DNA of 64,000 nucleotides, from assembly GCA_019828595.1 (NCBI GenBank), contig JAHQRK010000022.1, positions 992,001 through 1,056,000 of the forward strand, given 5' to 3'. The DNA comes from Aphanomyces cochlioides (lineage: Eukaryota; Oomycota; Saprolegniomycetes; Saprolegniales; Verrucalvaceae). Shown piece by piece: positions 54,898 through 64,000 of the stretch. The translations under genes and the position numbers were made by a program. The notes below the pieces were generated by a model that was not told the DNA's origin, did no database searches, and was given only the letters and a program-made list of their open reading frames with translations. The first letter of the stretch is position 1, and the number at the start of each line of letters is the position of its first letter.

Positions 54898-56280
54898 TTA
54901 GAAGAAGGTCTTGTAGGCCAAGCAGGCCGACTTGGTCGCGCCGGACGAGTAGTCCTTGCCGTTCTTGGTCGACCAGCCCGAGTTGATCCAGGAGCCCATT
55001 TCTTTGTCTTGGCCTTGCAAGATGTACATGCTGTTGGTCGATGGATCGACTTGGCCGTAGTATTGGCAGGCAAGTTCATAGAACGATTGGATGCAGTCAG
55101 GGCTGGACTTCAAGCGGTTGTTCACCATAACGACACCATCGCGGACCAAACGCAGCATATCACAGTCGCCATCGGAATCCCCAGAGACGTACACGGGCTT
55201 GGCTCCGTTGTGGCGGGGGGAAATGAGATTTTCAGACACCCACGCTTTGCCAGGGCCCCACGTGATCGGGTACTTGGTTTGGTCAATCAACTCGCCGGTG
55301 AATTTGCCGTCGGCCGTGTATTGGAAGCGCACGCCAAAGACGTTTGTCGAGGGAACTTCGTACGTAAGTCCGCTGTGGGTTGATGCGATTTCGACAAATT
55401 CTTGGGGCGACGCACTGATGATGTAGAGGCTCATGTTTTGCGAGCGCATGGCACGGAGAGAAGCTTCTTGGCCGTTGAAAATACGCAAGCCCTTGGGCAT
55501 GTCGACCGTCACGGCGGCATTGTCGGTGTGCGTGTAGGTAGTCGAACCAATCGCCGCTTTCAAGTTGGCACGCATGCTCAATCGAATCAAGTCGTGGATC
55601 TCGTCCTTCGTCATGCCGACAAGCATTTGGGGCAAGGCAATCATACCAGCGCGAACAGAGCAGTTGGCATATTCGTTGGCACCGCCGTAGTTTTCCAAGT
55701 AGAACACAAGCGAGCCAAAGGAGGCGGCAAAGTTGTTGAAGACCGTGGTTTCTTGGATCTGGGCCAACGTCAAGTTGCCAGGGAGGGGGCTTTCGCCGCA
55801 AGCAGCATGAGCCGAAGATGGAGGTTCAGAGTACGTCGTGAGCTTGTACGTGGGAGCAATGTACGCGTTGTACAAGTTGGTGTAGTCGGCCTTGGCGAGT
55901 TTAATCAAGTCGGCAAAGGTCGCGTTTTGTCCTTTTCCAGAGGCAGCAACGCTGTTAAGACCAGCGGGGAAGCACTCGTCTTTGGTGTCGGCCGTGTATC
56001 CAAGAGAGAAGATCTTGTCGAAATCAGCGGGGCTGAAGCGAAAGTTAAGGTTCGAGACTTGGTACCACACGGACGATTCCGAGATGTCGCCAAACATCAT
56101 CGTGTTATCCCAGTCGTAGAGCGCGAAGGCTTCGCCGGCCTTGCGGACGGAAGGGAGCTTGGCGAACATGTCATTGATCGCCTTGCTGTTGTATTCCGGC
56201 GATTCGGCGGGGAAATAGTCGTGGGCGGCGACGGATACGATGGCAGTGAGCACCGTGGCGAGTGTTCCAATCGATAGCAT
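54898..56280 (-). CDS. secreted HAD-superfamily phosphatase (phosphorylcholine-phosphatase-like)
   Basis: 460 residues, single exon, ATG at 56280. Residues 1-19 are a signal peptide (MLSIGTLATVLTAIVSVAAH). HAD motifs: I, DWDNT at residues 56-60 (nucleophile Asp56, acid/base Asp58); II, YIISASP; IV, SGDSDGDCDML (metal-binding acids). A large helical cap separates motifs I and II and carries several N-glycosylation sequons and cysteines, fitting an extracellular enzyme. Probably hydrolyses a phosphate ester outside the cell or in a vacuole; substrate assignment to phosphorylcholine is a family-level guess. It converges on the FYVE gene 147 bp away. Confidence 0.87.
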   Translation of the reverse strand: MLSIGTLATVLTAIVSVAAHDYFPAESPEYNSKAINDMFAKLPSVRKAGEAFALYDWDNTMMFGDISESSVWYQVSNLNFRFSPADFDKIFSLGYTADTKDECFPAGLNSVAASGKGQNATFADLIKLAKADYTNLYNAYIAPTYKLTTYSEPPSSAHAACGESPLPGNLTLAQIQETTVFNNFAASFGSLVFYLENYGGANEYANCSVRAGMIALPQMLVGMTKDEIHDLIRLSMRANLKAAIGSTTYTHTDNAAVTVDMPKGLRIFNGQEASLRAMRSQNMSLYIISASPQEFVEIASTHSGLTYEVPSTNVFGVRFQYTADGKFTGELIDQTKYPITWGPGKAWVSENLISPRHNGAKPVYVSGDSDGDCDMLRLVRDGVVMVNNRLKSSPDCIQSFYELACQYYGQVDPSTNSMYILQGQDKEMGSWINSGWSTKNGKDYSSGATKSACLAYKTFF

Positions 56281-57395
56281 AGCGGCTTGTGGCGTTGGAA
56301 AGTCGGGCAATGACAAGAAATATCCAGCCACCTCGCGGCCATTCAACAATCAGGCACCCAAAAGTTAAAAGCAAGAGGCACCCACGTGTTGCTCACACGT
56401 CTCCATGGGTTGACCATCGTCAGGCAATCGAATCTAAAAATAGCATCCAAGTCCTCTTGAAATTCACACAAATCAGACCGGCATATAATCGAATTTGGAG
56501 TTTTGACCAATCAAAATGCAGTATTTTATCCTTAAAAGATATCCTTATCGCAGTATAGCAGCGCATGTGAACAAGCAATGCTATCAAGTTAAAACTGTCA
56601 ACTGAGTGAAGAAGGGGGAGGCTAGCTCCAACTTACTCAAATGCATTCCCCGTAGCATGCCCCTTGAGTCCCCCGAAGTATTCTTCGTTGTAATGATATG
56701 GACATGACCACGGCTGAGCAAGATGAAATCTTTGTATCTTTGTGGATATTTCATCAAGTTGTCGGCGGCTAGATACTTGAAGCTACAAATCTTGCGAGGA
56801 GAATCAAGTTGAAATGTAGTGTCAACATTTTCTTGATTATACATGTATAGCCAAAACTCGGAAGACTTGTTTGTTGTTTGCTTGAAACATATTCCATCAA
56901 GGAAGAAAATCAGCTACGGCTGGGTTGTCATACTTGAGTCGCATCTATTGAGTGGCCGATTTCATCGAAGGCATCAGTTTGAGTTAGCGCACAAATTGAA
57001 AGTTCATATTTATGAAGACACAATAATACAATGGCATGAGCTAATTGGAATTATTCCACCTCGTTTCAAGTGAGGAGTCGTGACATGTTTGTGAGAAATA
57101 TGTGTCGTCCGCCCATCTGGATGTCTTCAACAAGATGGCGAAGAGTAGATTCAAACATGTTCTTATCGCCCCTCGCTGCCTGCTCTCAAGCAAACTTTTC
57201 ATTGACTTTGTCGTCCTCATTTTGGTACCCACGTCGTTGATTGCAAAGAACAGGAACTGATGGTTCAGTATGAAGTGTTGGATTTAGTTGTACGATCGCA
57301 ACGTCCACGCAAAGTCGAGATTCGATTTGATATCACTCTGTCGCCCCAAAGAAAGCGCCATGGGAACGAGTTTCAAGCATGATTTATTTCGCACG
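56281..57395. other. spacer with anonymous ORFs
   Basis: A minus-strand frame 56584-56844 (SFKYLAADNLMKYPQRYKDF) and one at 57041-57232 have protein-like composition but no domain I recognise. Possibly remnants. Confidence 0.3.
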
Positions 57396-59306
57396 TCAAG
57401 GCTCTTTTTTCCACCATTGATAGACTTGGTTCCATGGAAACACAGACGCTGGCTCAACTTGACTCTCATCGTCGTCATCGTCGTCTGGTTCATCACTTAA
57501 AACGACCACTTCAATATCTTCGTCGCCTACAGCCAAATCGAGTTGATTGACTTCTTCATGAATAAGTTTTGAGTAAAATGTAAATATGTCTTCGCCCAAA
57601 TACTTGCGTGGATTGCTCTCGATGAATTTCAACAGACGCGTGAAATGCGGCTAGAAGAGAGTGAAAACCAGATGGGAGTATTCGAGTCATTACTTGGATC
57701 TCAGCGAGGGGGACATGCAAGGCAAACGACAACTCAGCGTAGACGCGAAATTCCGCAGCCAATACTTCTCGTGATGGAATCGAATGCACTTGGTCAATTT
57801 CTCCCAAAAGCTTCTTCACAACAACGATGGTGTCATCCATGGCCTACACTTTCAGGTCAATCAGTTTTTGAAGGGATTAAGTTTCATGCCCTTGGCTCGT
57901 TGAACTTGACAGCAAGGAGAAGACAAGCAGACATGTACAATTTGCGATTGGCTTTCGTGACGTACTGCATTCAGACGGGAGCTTTTCAAACAAATCGCAT
58001 GAGAGAACTTACATTCTGCAGCACAAGCTTCTCAAAGTAGACGCAAGCTAGAGCTACTGAAGAAACATCCAAGTGAATGCGTTGGCTCATAACCAAAGCC
58101 TCTTGCTTGAGGTTTCGAATTTTACTCAAACTCATGCCTGGATCCCGAAGCCATGTATGGGTTTCTCGGAATTGTTTATTGAGCTCCTACAGCTCAGGAT
58201 TATGCAATGACGATGAGGATTACTGTTTTACCTCTTTGAGTTCATGGGGCTTGACGTACCGAAGTATACTGCTCACGATGGGGCCAACTTTACGATCACC
58301 TCGAATCACATCACGATGTCGTCCTTGGCGATATCTACAAGCAAGTTGAGCTCTTCTGACTTTGATTTTCAATCAACTCTGGATTGTCAAGAAAATTTGG
58401 TTGGTATGAAATCGGCGCGGGGTGCTTATCTTGCGCATCTCGATCTTTATCACAAGGTGACCAAGTTGAATGAAGCAGTTGAAAGTAAGCTTTGCCACGC
58501 CAGTCGTAAGGCTGATCAGCTGCTGCATAGCTCACTGGTTGCTTTATCTTAGTTTGATTGCCATTGTACTAAACGCCAAGAATGACAACGACGACGGAAA
58601 CGAAGTGAGTACCTTAATGACTGAATGCACGGCGACAGGATAGCATTTGTCACTCGAGAGAAAAAGCCGGCCATGGAGAAGGCCGTTCATATTGCCTTCC
58701 CATAGACGAACTGTTGCTGAACCTGGTGGAAATTTTGTCGTCATGCGGTATCTATTGCAAGGATGAAGTCCAATTGATAATGGAGATGATCAACCTAAAC
58801 GTCGGGGGAATACGCACAACGACACAGTCGGGGCCAGGAAGACGGCGTCCCGCAAGGGTATGATCCTCTTCAGTGTCTGAAACGAGAATGTCTGATGTGC
58901 CTTCGTGGAGAGGAGAAAGCAATGGATTTGTATCTGTCATGCATTCCGATGACATGGGAATGTTTTGGAGGAAATCGAGCGCTGCAATGTCTCGTGTGAC
59001 TTTTTTCACACGTCCAGACGATGTACTCGCGACAAGCGGGCGAGATGGGGGTGCTTTAGCTGTATTCAGATTGAGATGCAAACTCGGACGCTTCTGGGAC
59101 GATTGAGGACTTGATGCACTTTCTGCTGTTGGTGGTTTCTTTGGCGAATTCACCGGCGTTATGACTTTGTAGGCGCCATGGACTGAAGAGCGCTGTACTA
59201 AGTGGGGTATTGGTGACAGAGGCACTGATGTAGCAGGCGCAAATCCATGCGGGACATTCGTTATGTTCATCGAGACTTCTTCATCGGAACATGGATGATC
59301 CGCCAT
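57396..59306 (-). CDS. CABLES-like cyclin-box protein
   Basis: Eight exons: 59306-58795, 58751-58613, 58568-58378, 58334-58232, 58186-58013, 57964-57890, 57843-57694, 57650-57396; introns 43-48 nt; phases agree throughout, 532 residues. The C-terminal half matches the cyclin-like fold of CABLES proteins (CDK5 and ABL1 enzyme substrate): YQPNFLDNPE, ILRYVKPHELKEELNKQFRE, MSLSKIRNLKQEA, VALACVYFEKLVLQ, KANRKLYMSACLLLAVKF, EFRVYAELSFALHVPLAEIQ. The N-terminal half is Ser/Pro-rich with AALDFLQNI, as in CABLES. Expected role: adaptor linking cyclin-dependent kinases to regulators. Intron 6 (57844-57889) needs a GC..AG boundary. Acidic C-terminal run of Asp. Confidence 0.88.
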
Positions 59307-59861
59307 CGACTTGAAAATTTGTTGGCTTTAGGGGTGCAGTGGTTATTTTGAAGAGGGTTAAAGGAGTGAGGGGTTGAAGGGTTTCAACTTTATCCGGTTA
59401 TTATCCGGATTTCACAGTACTTGAGCAAAAAATTTCCCGAAAATGAGCACAGCTGAACGTTGAGAGGTTTGGGGGTTTGGGGCTTTTGTTTGTCACCAGA
59501 AGGAACTCCGGAGTAGTTTGAAGAAATATCCAGCAGTCCACAACAACGGTGGTTAACAAAACATGGGTGCAATGATGGCTAGAAAAGTCAAGGAAGATTT
59601 AGCTGGTCGTCGAGAGATGGCTTGCGTAAGGGCTATCTGTCTCTTTAATTAAGCCATGCGCCAAGAGCTGCATCTATCTGCAATCCAAAGGTCGCCGTTT
59701 GTTGAGACTCATTAAAAAGATATCCGTCAAACAAATATCTGTCACAAAAACACGTCCTCATCGTCCTTGGTGGAGCGTTGCTATGCAAGAGCCCGTTCAT
59801 TTCATCAATAAATGGTAAATTGACAATCCATCGTAGATATATTTCCAGCGAATCATCATTA
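59307..59861. other. spacer upstream of CABLES-like gene
   Basis: No gene seen; includes the probable promoter of the minus-strand gene. Confidence 0.4.
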
Positions 59862-61270
59862 CCAGGTACTGATTTCCCTCTCAGTTTTAAACGGGTGATA
59901 TTTATCGAGTTTCACAAGTCATTTAATTGAATGAATATAAAAGTTTAGAGGCTACTCTCACTATCAGCCATTCCCATACTGACTTCGTGGTTCACAATGC
60001 CAGTGCGAGCCCAGCAGTTCACAACAGTGCTTTGGGAGACACACTTCCAAGCGTCTTTTGCCCACGACATAGCTTCGACCAGAGGTACCTCGTACAATCT
60101 GTCTTGACGTCCATTCATCATTGAGTCGATTTGATCTAGAGCATTTTGCAATTGCCGTTGCTTTACCTTTGCCTTAAAGGCTGCAATGATTCCCGCATCT
60201 TGGGGCTGTAGGTGAGCTGTAGTGTTCTTTGGAAGCATCTTCACCTTCACATTTTCCAGTTCAGCGTCGTCGTCAACCATATGAGGAGGAGCATTGTCCA
60301 CAAGCAACACGATTTTTCGACCCTCTTCAACCATTCGAGCATTCAATGCAGACAGGTAGGTCTTGAAGATTCGTCCATTCATCCAACCCTTCTTGCTAGA
60401 TTCATAATTGAAGCCCAGTTGGTGCGCGGAGCTGCCGTTGAAGCAACGAGGCCTAGCAGCTGTCCCTATGAAGAGAGGATCCACGTGATCCGTGCCTGCT
60501 GAATTGGTGGTAAGAGCGACGGTAATTCGCTTTTTTGACTTCTTTGTTCCAGGGACACGGCTTCTTGTGATCGAGCGGTGGGGCGACATGCAGTAGAACA
60601 GCGCTGTTTCGTCCATGTTGTACACGTTCGATGGGTCGTAGCTGCTGACAGTTCGAATCATGTCTTGTCGTCCTTCGCTCACAACATTTGGAGCCACTGA
60701 ACCGGCCTCTCCATGTTGCACTTTGGACGACAAGCCGTGCCTTATTTGAAATTTGTGGAGCCATCCTTTTGAGAATTTGATTGTTTCGGATTGTTGTATG
60801 TTCAGTTGTGTGCAAATCAAAAGGGCTTGCTTTCGAATAAGCTCCCCCGTTATGCAAACACCAAGTTCTTCGCAACGTAGCACCCAACCAACGAGCATTG
60901 TTTCGACTGCAGGGAGTGCGACTGGCCGGTCAATCGATCGCTCTTTACTATCAGCGCGGGTGGAGCGAGTAACTTGGCGCTTGATTATGTTTCCGATTGT
61001 TGCCTTTGTAGGCGGTTTTGCAAGGTTAAACGTTTCGGCCGCCCATGCTGAAAGCACTGAATAAGACGCACCAGGACGCAGTGCATGTTCGAGGCACAAC
61101 TTGTGCTTGTCATCCAATGTCATTCTTGCCTTCGTCTTCCTTGGGGTGGACATGTCTTCAAACACAAATGATACAATTCAAATGTTTGAAAGTACTCTAT
61201 ATTTTGATAATATTAATTTGTAAAAATTATCAATTGTGGGCCGTTTAAAAGTGAGAGGGAAAACAGTAGG
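59862..61270. mobile_element. pogo/Tigger element, apparently intact
   Basis: About 1.4 kb. Ends share TACTGATTTCCCTCTCAGTT-like inverted repeats (right end: TACTGTTTTCCCTCTCACTT on the opposite strand), with small indels at the very tips. TA flanks at 59860-59861 and 61271-61272. One uninterrupted transposase gene. Confidence 0.85.
59945..61153 (-). CDS. pogo/Tigger transposase
   Basis: 402 residues from the ATG at 61153 (MSTPRKTKARM), uninterrupted. N-terminal Psq-type HTH (DDKHKLCLEHAL, YSVLSAWAAETF), then a CENP-B-type second HTH (SKGWLHKFQIRHGLSSKVQ). DDE_1 domain: NVYNMDETALFYCM (first Asp), IVLLVDNAPPHM (second), HLQPQDAGIIAAFKAK (third). C-terminal CVSQSTVVNCWARTGI as in the family. 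Carries out cut-and-paste transposition in the nucleus. It is the only transposase in the window with no visible lesion. Confidence 0.93.
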   Translation of the reverse strand: MSTPRKTKARMTLDDKHKLCLEHALRPGASYSVLSAWAAETFNLAKPPTKATIGNIIKRQVTRSTRADSKERSIDRPVALPAVETMLVGWVLRCEELGVCITGELIRKQALLICTQLNIQQSETIKFSKGWLHKFQIRHGLSSKVQHGEAGSVAPNVVSEGRQDMIRTVSSYDPSNVYNMDETALFYCMSPHRSITRSRVPGTKKSKKRITVALTTNSAGTDHVDPLFIGTAARPRCFNGSSAHQLGFNYESSKKGWMNGRIFKTYLSALNARMVEEGRKIVLLVDNAPPHMVDDDAELENVKVKMLPKNTTAHLQPQDAGIIAAFKAKVKQRQLQNALDQIDSMMNGRQDRLYEVPLVEAMSWAKDAWKCVSQSTVVNCWARTGIVNHEVSMGMADSESSL

Positions 61271-61464
61271 TATATATTATTCTAATTCGAATTATAGCCA
61301 ATGAAATGCATTCTTCCAAAGACTTCGGCAGTTTCAAAGTTGGTCGATTGGCGAGAAAGTGCAGACCTTGAGGAAAGTACAGGACTTTGCGAGTTCATAA
61401 GAGCTCACAGTGCAAGGAACCAAAGTTAAGAATAAGGCAATTGGGATGGCAATAAGTTATGAGT
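61271..61464. other. short spacer
   Basis: Nothing recognised. Confidence 0.3.
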
Positions 61465-62379
61465 CTATATCCAGACGAAGGAACCCATCGTCGAGTTCTT
61501 CTCCTTCTCTTTTGCCGACACACGGAGCGAGGCACTCATGCGATCAGCTTGTTGATGCCACGACGACGAAATGTGGAAATTGTGTCGCGGTGCTGTCTCG
61601 GCTTCTTCGTCTTGTACGTACGACATGCGCGGATAGAGCACTTGATACGATGCACTCAATGGTCGCACGGGCTCTGAATGTCGGTACGTCATATCTGGAA
61701 TTGGGGTTGGTGCTATCTCTTCTTCCTTCTTTGCCTTTTCAGTAAACGGCTTCATCAAGAACTGCGTCGATGCAGACCACCAATTCTTGTCAGATTCCTT
61801 CTTTTTGTCAGACTCCTTCTTGGGTTGGTCAAAGAAGAGTCGAATACTGTCAAACAGGTTGATGGGTTCTGCCTTTGCTTCACTTCGCTGCTGTGGTTCT
61901 TCGAAGTGACTAAGAGACAGCATGCTGTTGAGATTAGCGTTGTCTTCGTCTCTTTGTTCTTCGGTATGTGTCTGGGTCTCTGCTTCAGCTTTGGTTTCGT
62001 CAGGCGTTTGCATCGGAAGGTAATCGAGTTCTGGCGAGAATTCTGGACTCATGTGCGAGCGCACGACCGCTTGCATGCCTTGGACTTTGTTCGAGATGAC
62101 TGCATGGAGAGTTTCGCACTGATTTCCTTCGTCGTGGAAGATTTCAAGGAGTGCTTCATCGTCTTCAATCCACACGACGGCGTCGTCGACAAGTCGGCAG
62201 AGCACATATTCAGTCGACTTCGCTGGCAAGAATGTGGCAAATAGCTGTGGAAACAGCCTCATGCCGACCGCACACACGTAGTTGGCATCGAGAAGCACGC
62301 GTGTGACTCCTGTCATTTGTGGAAACGTCAGGGAGCAGACGCGGCCGAGCGCGGCATTGATCTGGCCTTCGCCTCCCAT
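61465..62379 (-). CDS. hypothetical protein
   Basis: 304 residues, ATG at 62379, stop TAG. I recognise no domain. Residues 1-110 look folded (VCSLTFPQMTGVTRVLLDAN, YVLCRLVDDAVVWIEDDEAL). The rest is charged, Glu/Lys-rich and probably disordered (EAETQTHTEEQRDEDNAN, KKESDKKKESDKNWW). It lies 228 bp downstream of the PPR-TrmB gene on the same strand. Length and even codon composition support a real gene. Confidence 0.7.
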   Translation of the reverse strand: MGGEGQINAALGRVCSLTFPQMTGVTRVLLDANYVCAVGMRLFPQLFATFLPAKSTEYVLCRLVDDAVVWIEDDEALLEIFHDEGNQCETLHAVISNKVQGMQAVVRSHMSPEFSPELDYLPMQTPDETKAEAETQTHTEEQRDEDNANLNSMLSLSHFEEPQQRSEAKAEPINLFDSIRLFFDQPKKESDKKKESDKNWWSASTQFLMKPFTEKAKKEEEIAPTPIPDMTYRHSEPVRPLSASYQVLYPRMSYVQDEEAETAPRHNFHISSSWHQQADRMSASLRVSAKEKEKNSTMGSFVWI

Positions 62380-62607
62380 CTGCGCGCTTTTTATATAACT
62401 GAGACAAAAACAGATTAAGATAACAGAGATGTATCATTTTATCAAAATGTGCATCAATATCTTGACATTTGTATGCCAAATTAGATTTTATTAAATGAAG
62501 ACGATGTCACTTCGCCGTCCCCAAACGCGTTCAGGAACAATCTTCTGGCTCACTTTCTCTTTTTCTCTCCAGGGTACACACCACAGAAAAAGGCGCAACA
62601 GTCATGC
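62380..62607. other. intergenic region between two minus-strand genes
   Basis: Short AT-richer gap; presumably terminator of the PPR gene and promoter of the hypothetical gene. Confidence 0.35.
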
Positions 62608-64000
62608 TCAAGAAGATGCGCGCGCAATTGAGAGAAAGTACGTGCCTCGACTTGCGCGAATGTTGTCGTGTTTCGCCAGTCGATCGAAGTAGGAAGACGA
62701 ATGTTCATCTGCAACGCCGCATTCTTTCGGGGGATGACCCATGTAGATGTGGATTGCGCCAATGGATTCGACGGTTTGCTGCTTTTTCAAGCGCACGCCT
62801 TCCACATCCGTCAATTTTGCGACGGTCTTGAGGAGTAAAGTCGCATACCATTTGTTGTCTGTGACAATGGTGAGACGTCCCCCTGGCTTCAAAAGTTGCA
62901 CGCAATCGGTGAAGAAGGGCTGCGTGAGAAGGTGTTTTGCTTGCGTTGTGGCTGCAGCACCTCCTGTTTGCTGGGGTGGTTCTGGCTGGTTGATAAAGAT
63001 AAAATCGGCCAAATCAGTCTCGAGAAGGTCACGAATAGCCATTGCAGCATCGCCACCAACGATGCACAAGTTGTCAACGCCACTGAAGACTGCGTGGGTA
63101 AAGACCTGGTAGACGCGGTCATGACGGATTTCCATGGCCATCCACCGTGCTTGAGGGTCTTTTTTAGCTTGGGAAACAATCCATTCACCAGCACCGCTAC
63201 AGATTTCAATCTTGAGTGGGTAAGCCTTGGCCTCTTTGCCAAAAACCTTGCGGAGCCTCAAGCGATTTGACTCTTCGCGCAGTCTGGATGAAAATTTGTC
63301 CTCGATGTTGTTCTCCTTGTTATGCTTCTTGAGGAGAGCTCGAAGGCCCATAGAGTCCAAAACTTTCACGGAACAAGATGCTGCCAAGGGTTTATCATCT
63401 TGGACAAGCGGGAGCAAGAAGATTTTCTTGAACATGTCAATCAATGTAGCAGTGTCATGGTTGTACGCTTCCATGGCGGTCAGTTCGCGACGCAAATCTG
63501 CACGTTTGATCTTCAAAAAGACAGCAAGCGATTCCTTGCGCGACGCCGAGTCAGTACCCCAGCCACGCTTGCCACCTTCCTCAACAGGAGCATCCTTGTC
63601 ATTGTCTGGTTGTTTTTCCTCCTGTTCGAGACAGACTCGAGTCATGGCGATATACTTCTCAGCAGTGTCACGATCCCCCAGAAGCATCGCAGCTCGTGCA
63701 AGATTCAGCAGTGTAGACGAGTTCTCACTCACTTGAGAGCCACTTGCCAAGATCCCTTTGCCGAAAAGATTGAGAGCCTTCTTGAGCTGGAGATTGCGGC
63801 AAAGGAGAGCGATCATGTATTCCCAAGTGGATGCATCGGGTGTTAACTTCCATCGACCAAGCGTCTTCTCAAATATAGTCTCGGCAGTCGCAACGTCACC
63901 TACGAGAATACATCCGCGCAAGAGAGTGTTGACTGTGCGGACATTGAGTGGCACTTTGCTGGCTTCCATTTCAGCCACAATCTCCATGGCTTTGGTCAAT
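62608..64000 (-). CDS. PPR / TrmB-type tRNA methyltransferase fusion, 5' end cut by window
   Basis: At least 463 residues; the frame is open to the window edge with no start ATG, so the N-terminus lies outside. Residues about 1-125 of the visible part are pentatricopeptide-repeat-like helix pairs (VRTVNTLLRGCILVGDVATA, TWEYMIALLCRNLQLKKALN). Residues about 260-385 match the tRNA (guanine-N7) methyltransferase TrmB fold: IEICSGAGEWIV (SAM loop), AMEIRHDRVYQ (the ExR acidic residue), GGDA and LLKPGGRLTIVTDN. The usual NFPDPWxKxRH motif reads INQPEPPQQTGG, so catalysis may be changed. PPR repeats suggest RNA binding, possibly in an organelle. Ends in TGA. Confidence 0.88.
   Translation of the reverse strand, partial: LTKAMEIVAEMEASKVPLNVRTVNTLLRGCILVGDVATAETIFEKTLGRWKLTPDASTWEYMIALLCRNLQLKKALNLFGKGILASGSQVSENSSTLLNLARAAMLLGDRDTAEKYIAMTRVCLEQEEKQPDNDKDAPVEEGGKRGWGTDSASRKESLAVFLKIKRADLRRELTAMEAYNHDTATLIDMFKKIFLLPLVQDDKPLAASCSVKVLDSMGLRALLKKHNKENNIEDKFSSRLREESNRLRLRKVFGKEAKAYPLKIEICSGAGEWIVSQAKKDPQARWMAMEIRHDRVYQVFTHAVFSGVDNLCIVGGDAAMAIRDLLETDLADFIFINQPEPPQQTGGAAATTQAKHLLTQPFFTDCVQLLKPGGRLTIVTDNKWYATLLLKTVAKLTDVEGVRLKKQQTVESIGAIHIYMGHPPKECGVADEHSSSYFDRLAKHDNIRASRGTYFLSIARASS

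Noticed and set aside
55402..56277. 291-codon plus-strand ORF opposite the HAD phosphatase
   Set aside because: Shadow frame; the minus strand has signal peptide and all HAD motifs.
61678..62244. 188-codon plus-strand ORF
   Set aside because: Antisense of the charged hypothetical protein; its phenylalanine/leucine richness mirrors the Glu/Lys runs.

Overview
The window looks like nuclear DNA of an oomycete (water mould). Evidence: spliced genes with very short introns (38-55 nt, GT..AG, usually ending TAG or CAG), single-domain HSF-type and PH-domain families, a START-like/FYVE protein, ankyrin proteins, and many class II DNA transposons. The moderate base composition and this family mix suggest a saprolegnialean such as Aphanomyces; that placement is inference. 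I saw no convincing tRNA, rRNA, CRISPR array or LTR retroelement.

Layout. 1-8.3 kb: three small HSF-type DNA-binding-domain genes on the minus strand, separated by repeat-rich spacers that include a 455-bp MITE. 8.3-10.6 kb: spacer with a long palindrome. 10.6-20.5 kb: three paralogous major-facilitator transporters, one a pseudogene broken by a 53-bp tandem duplication and two spliced and open, with an ankyrin-repeat gene between the two open copies. 20.8-22.3 kb: an ankyrin remnant and a broken pogo-type transposase. 24-38 kb: five copies of a small PH-domain family, interrupted by a dead Mutator-like element (MULE), an Hsp70 pseudogene, a Harbinger-type MITE and a mariner. 39-52.6 kb: an almost purely transposon-derived block. 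It holds pogo fragments, a Tc1-like transposase with one nonsense codon, a two-gene PIF/Harbinger element, and a second MULE. 53-64 kb: denser host genes, namely START-like/FYVE, a secreted HAD phosphatase, a CABLES-like cyclin-box protein, a hypothetical protein, and a PPR-TrmB fusion cut by the window edge. An intact pogo element lies among them.

The most unusual structure is the MULE at 47850-52562. It has a perfect 9-bp target duplication and at least 24 bp of perfect terminal inverted repeat. It encloses a decayed Mutator transposase and, convergent with it, an almost intact SET-domain (histone-methyltransferase-like) gene. A Harbinger element with its own TAA target duplication has inserted into the transposase gene. 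This reads as a transposon carrying a chromatin-modifier cargo gene.

The paralog groups (HSF x3, MFS x3, PH x5) look like local duplication followed by divergence and decay. Spliced models were built by matching reading phase across GT..AG boundaries and comparing paralogs. They are not backed by transcripts.
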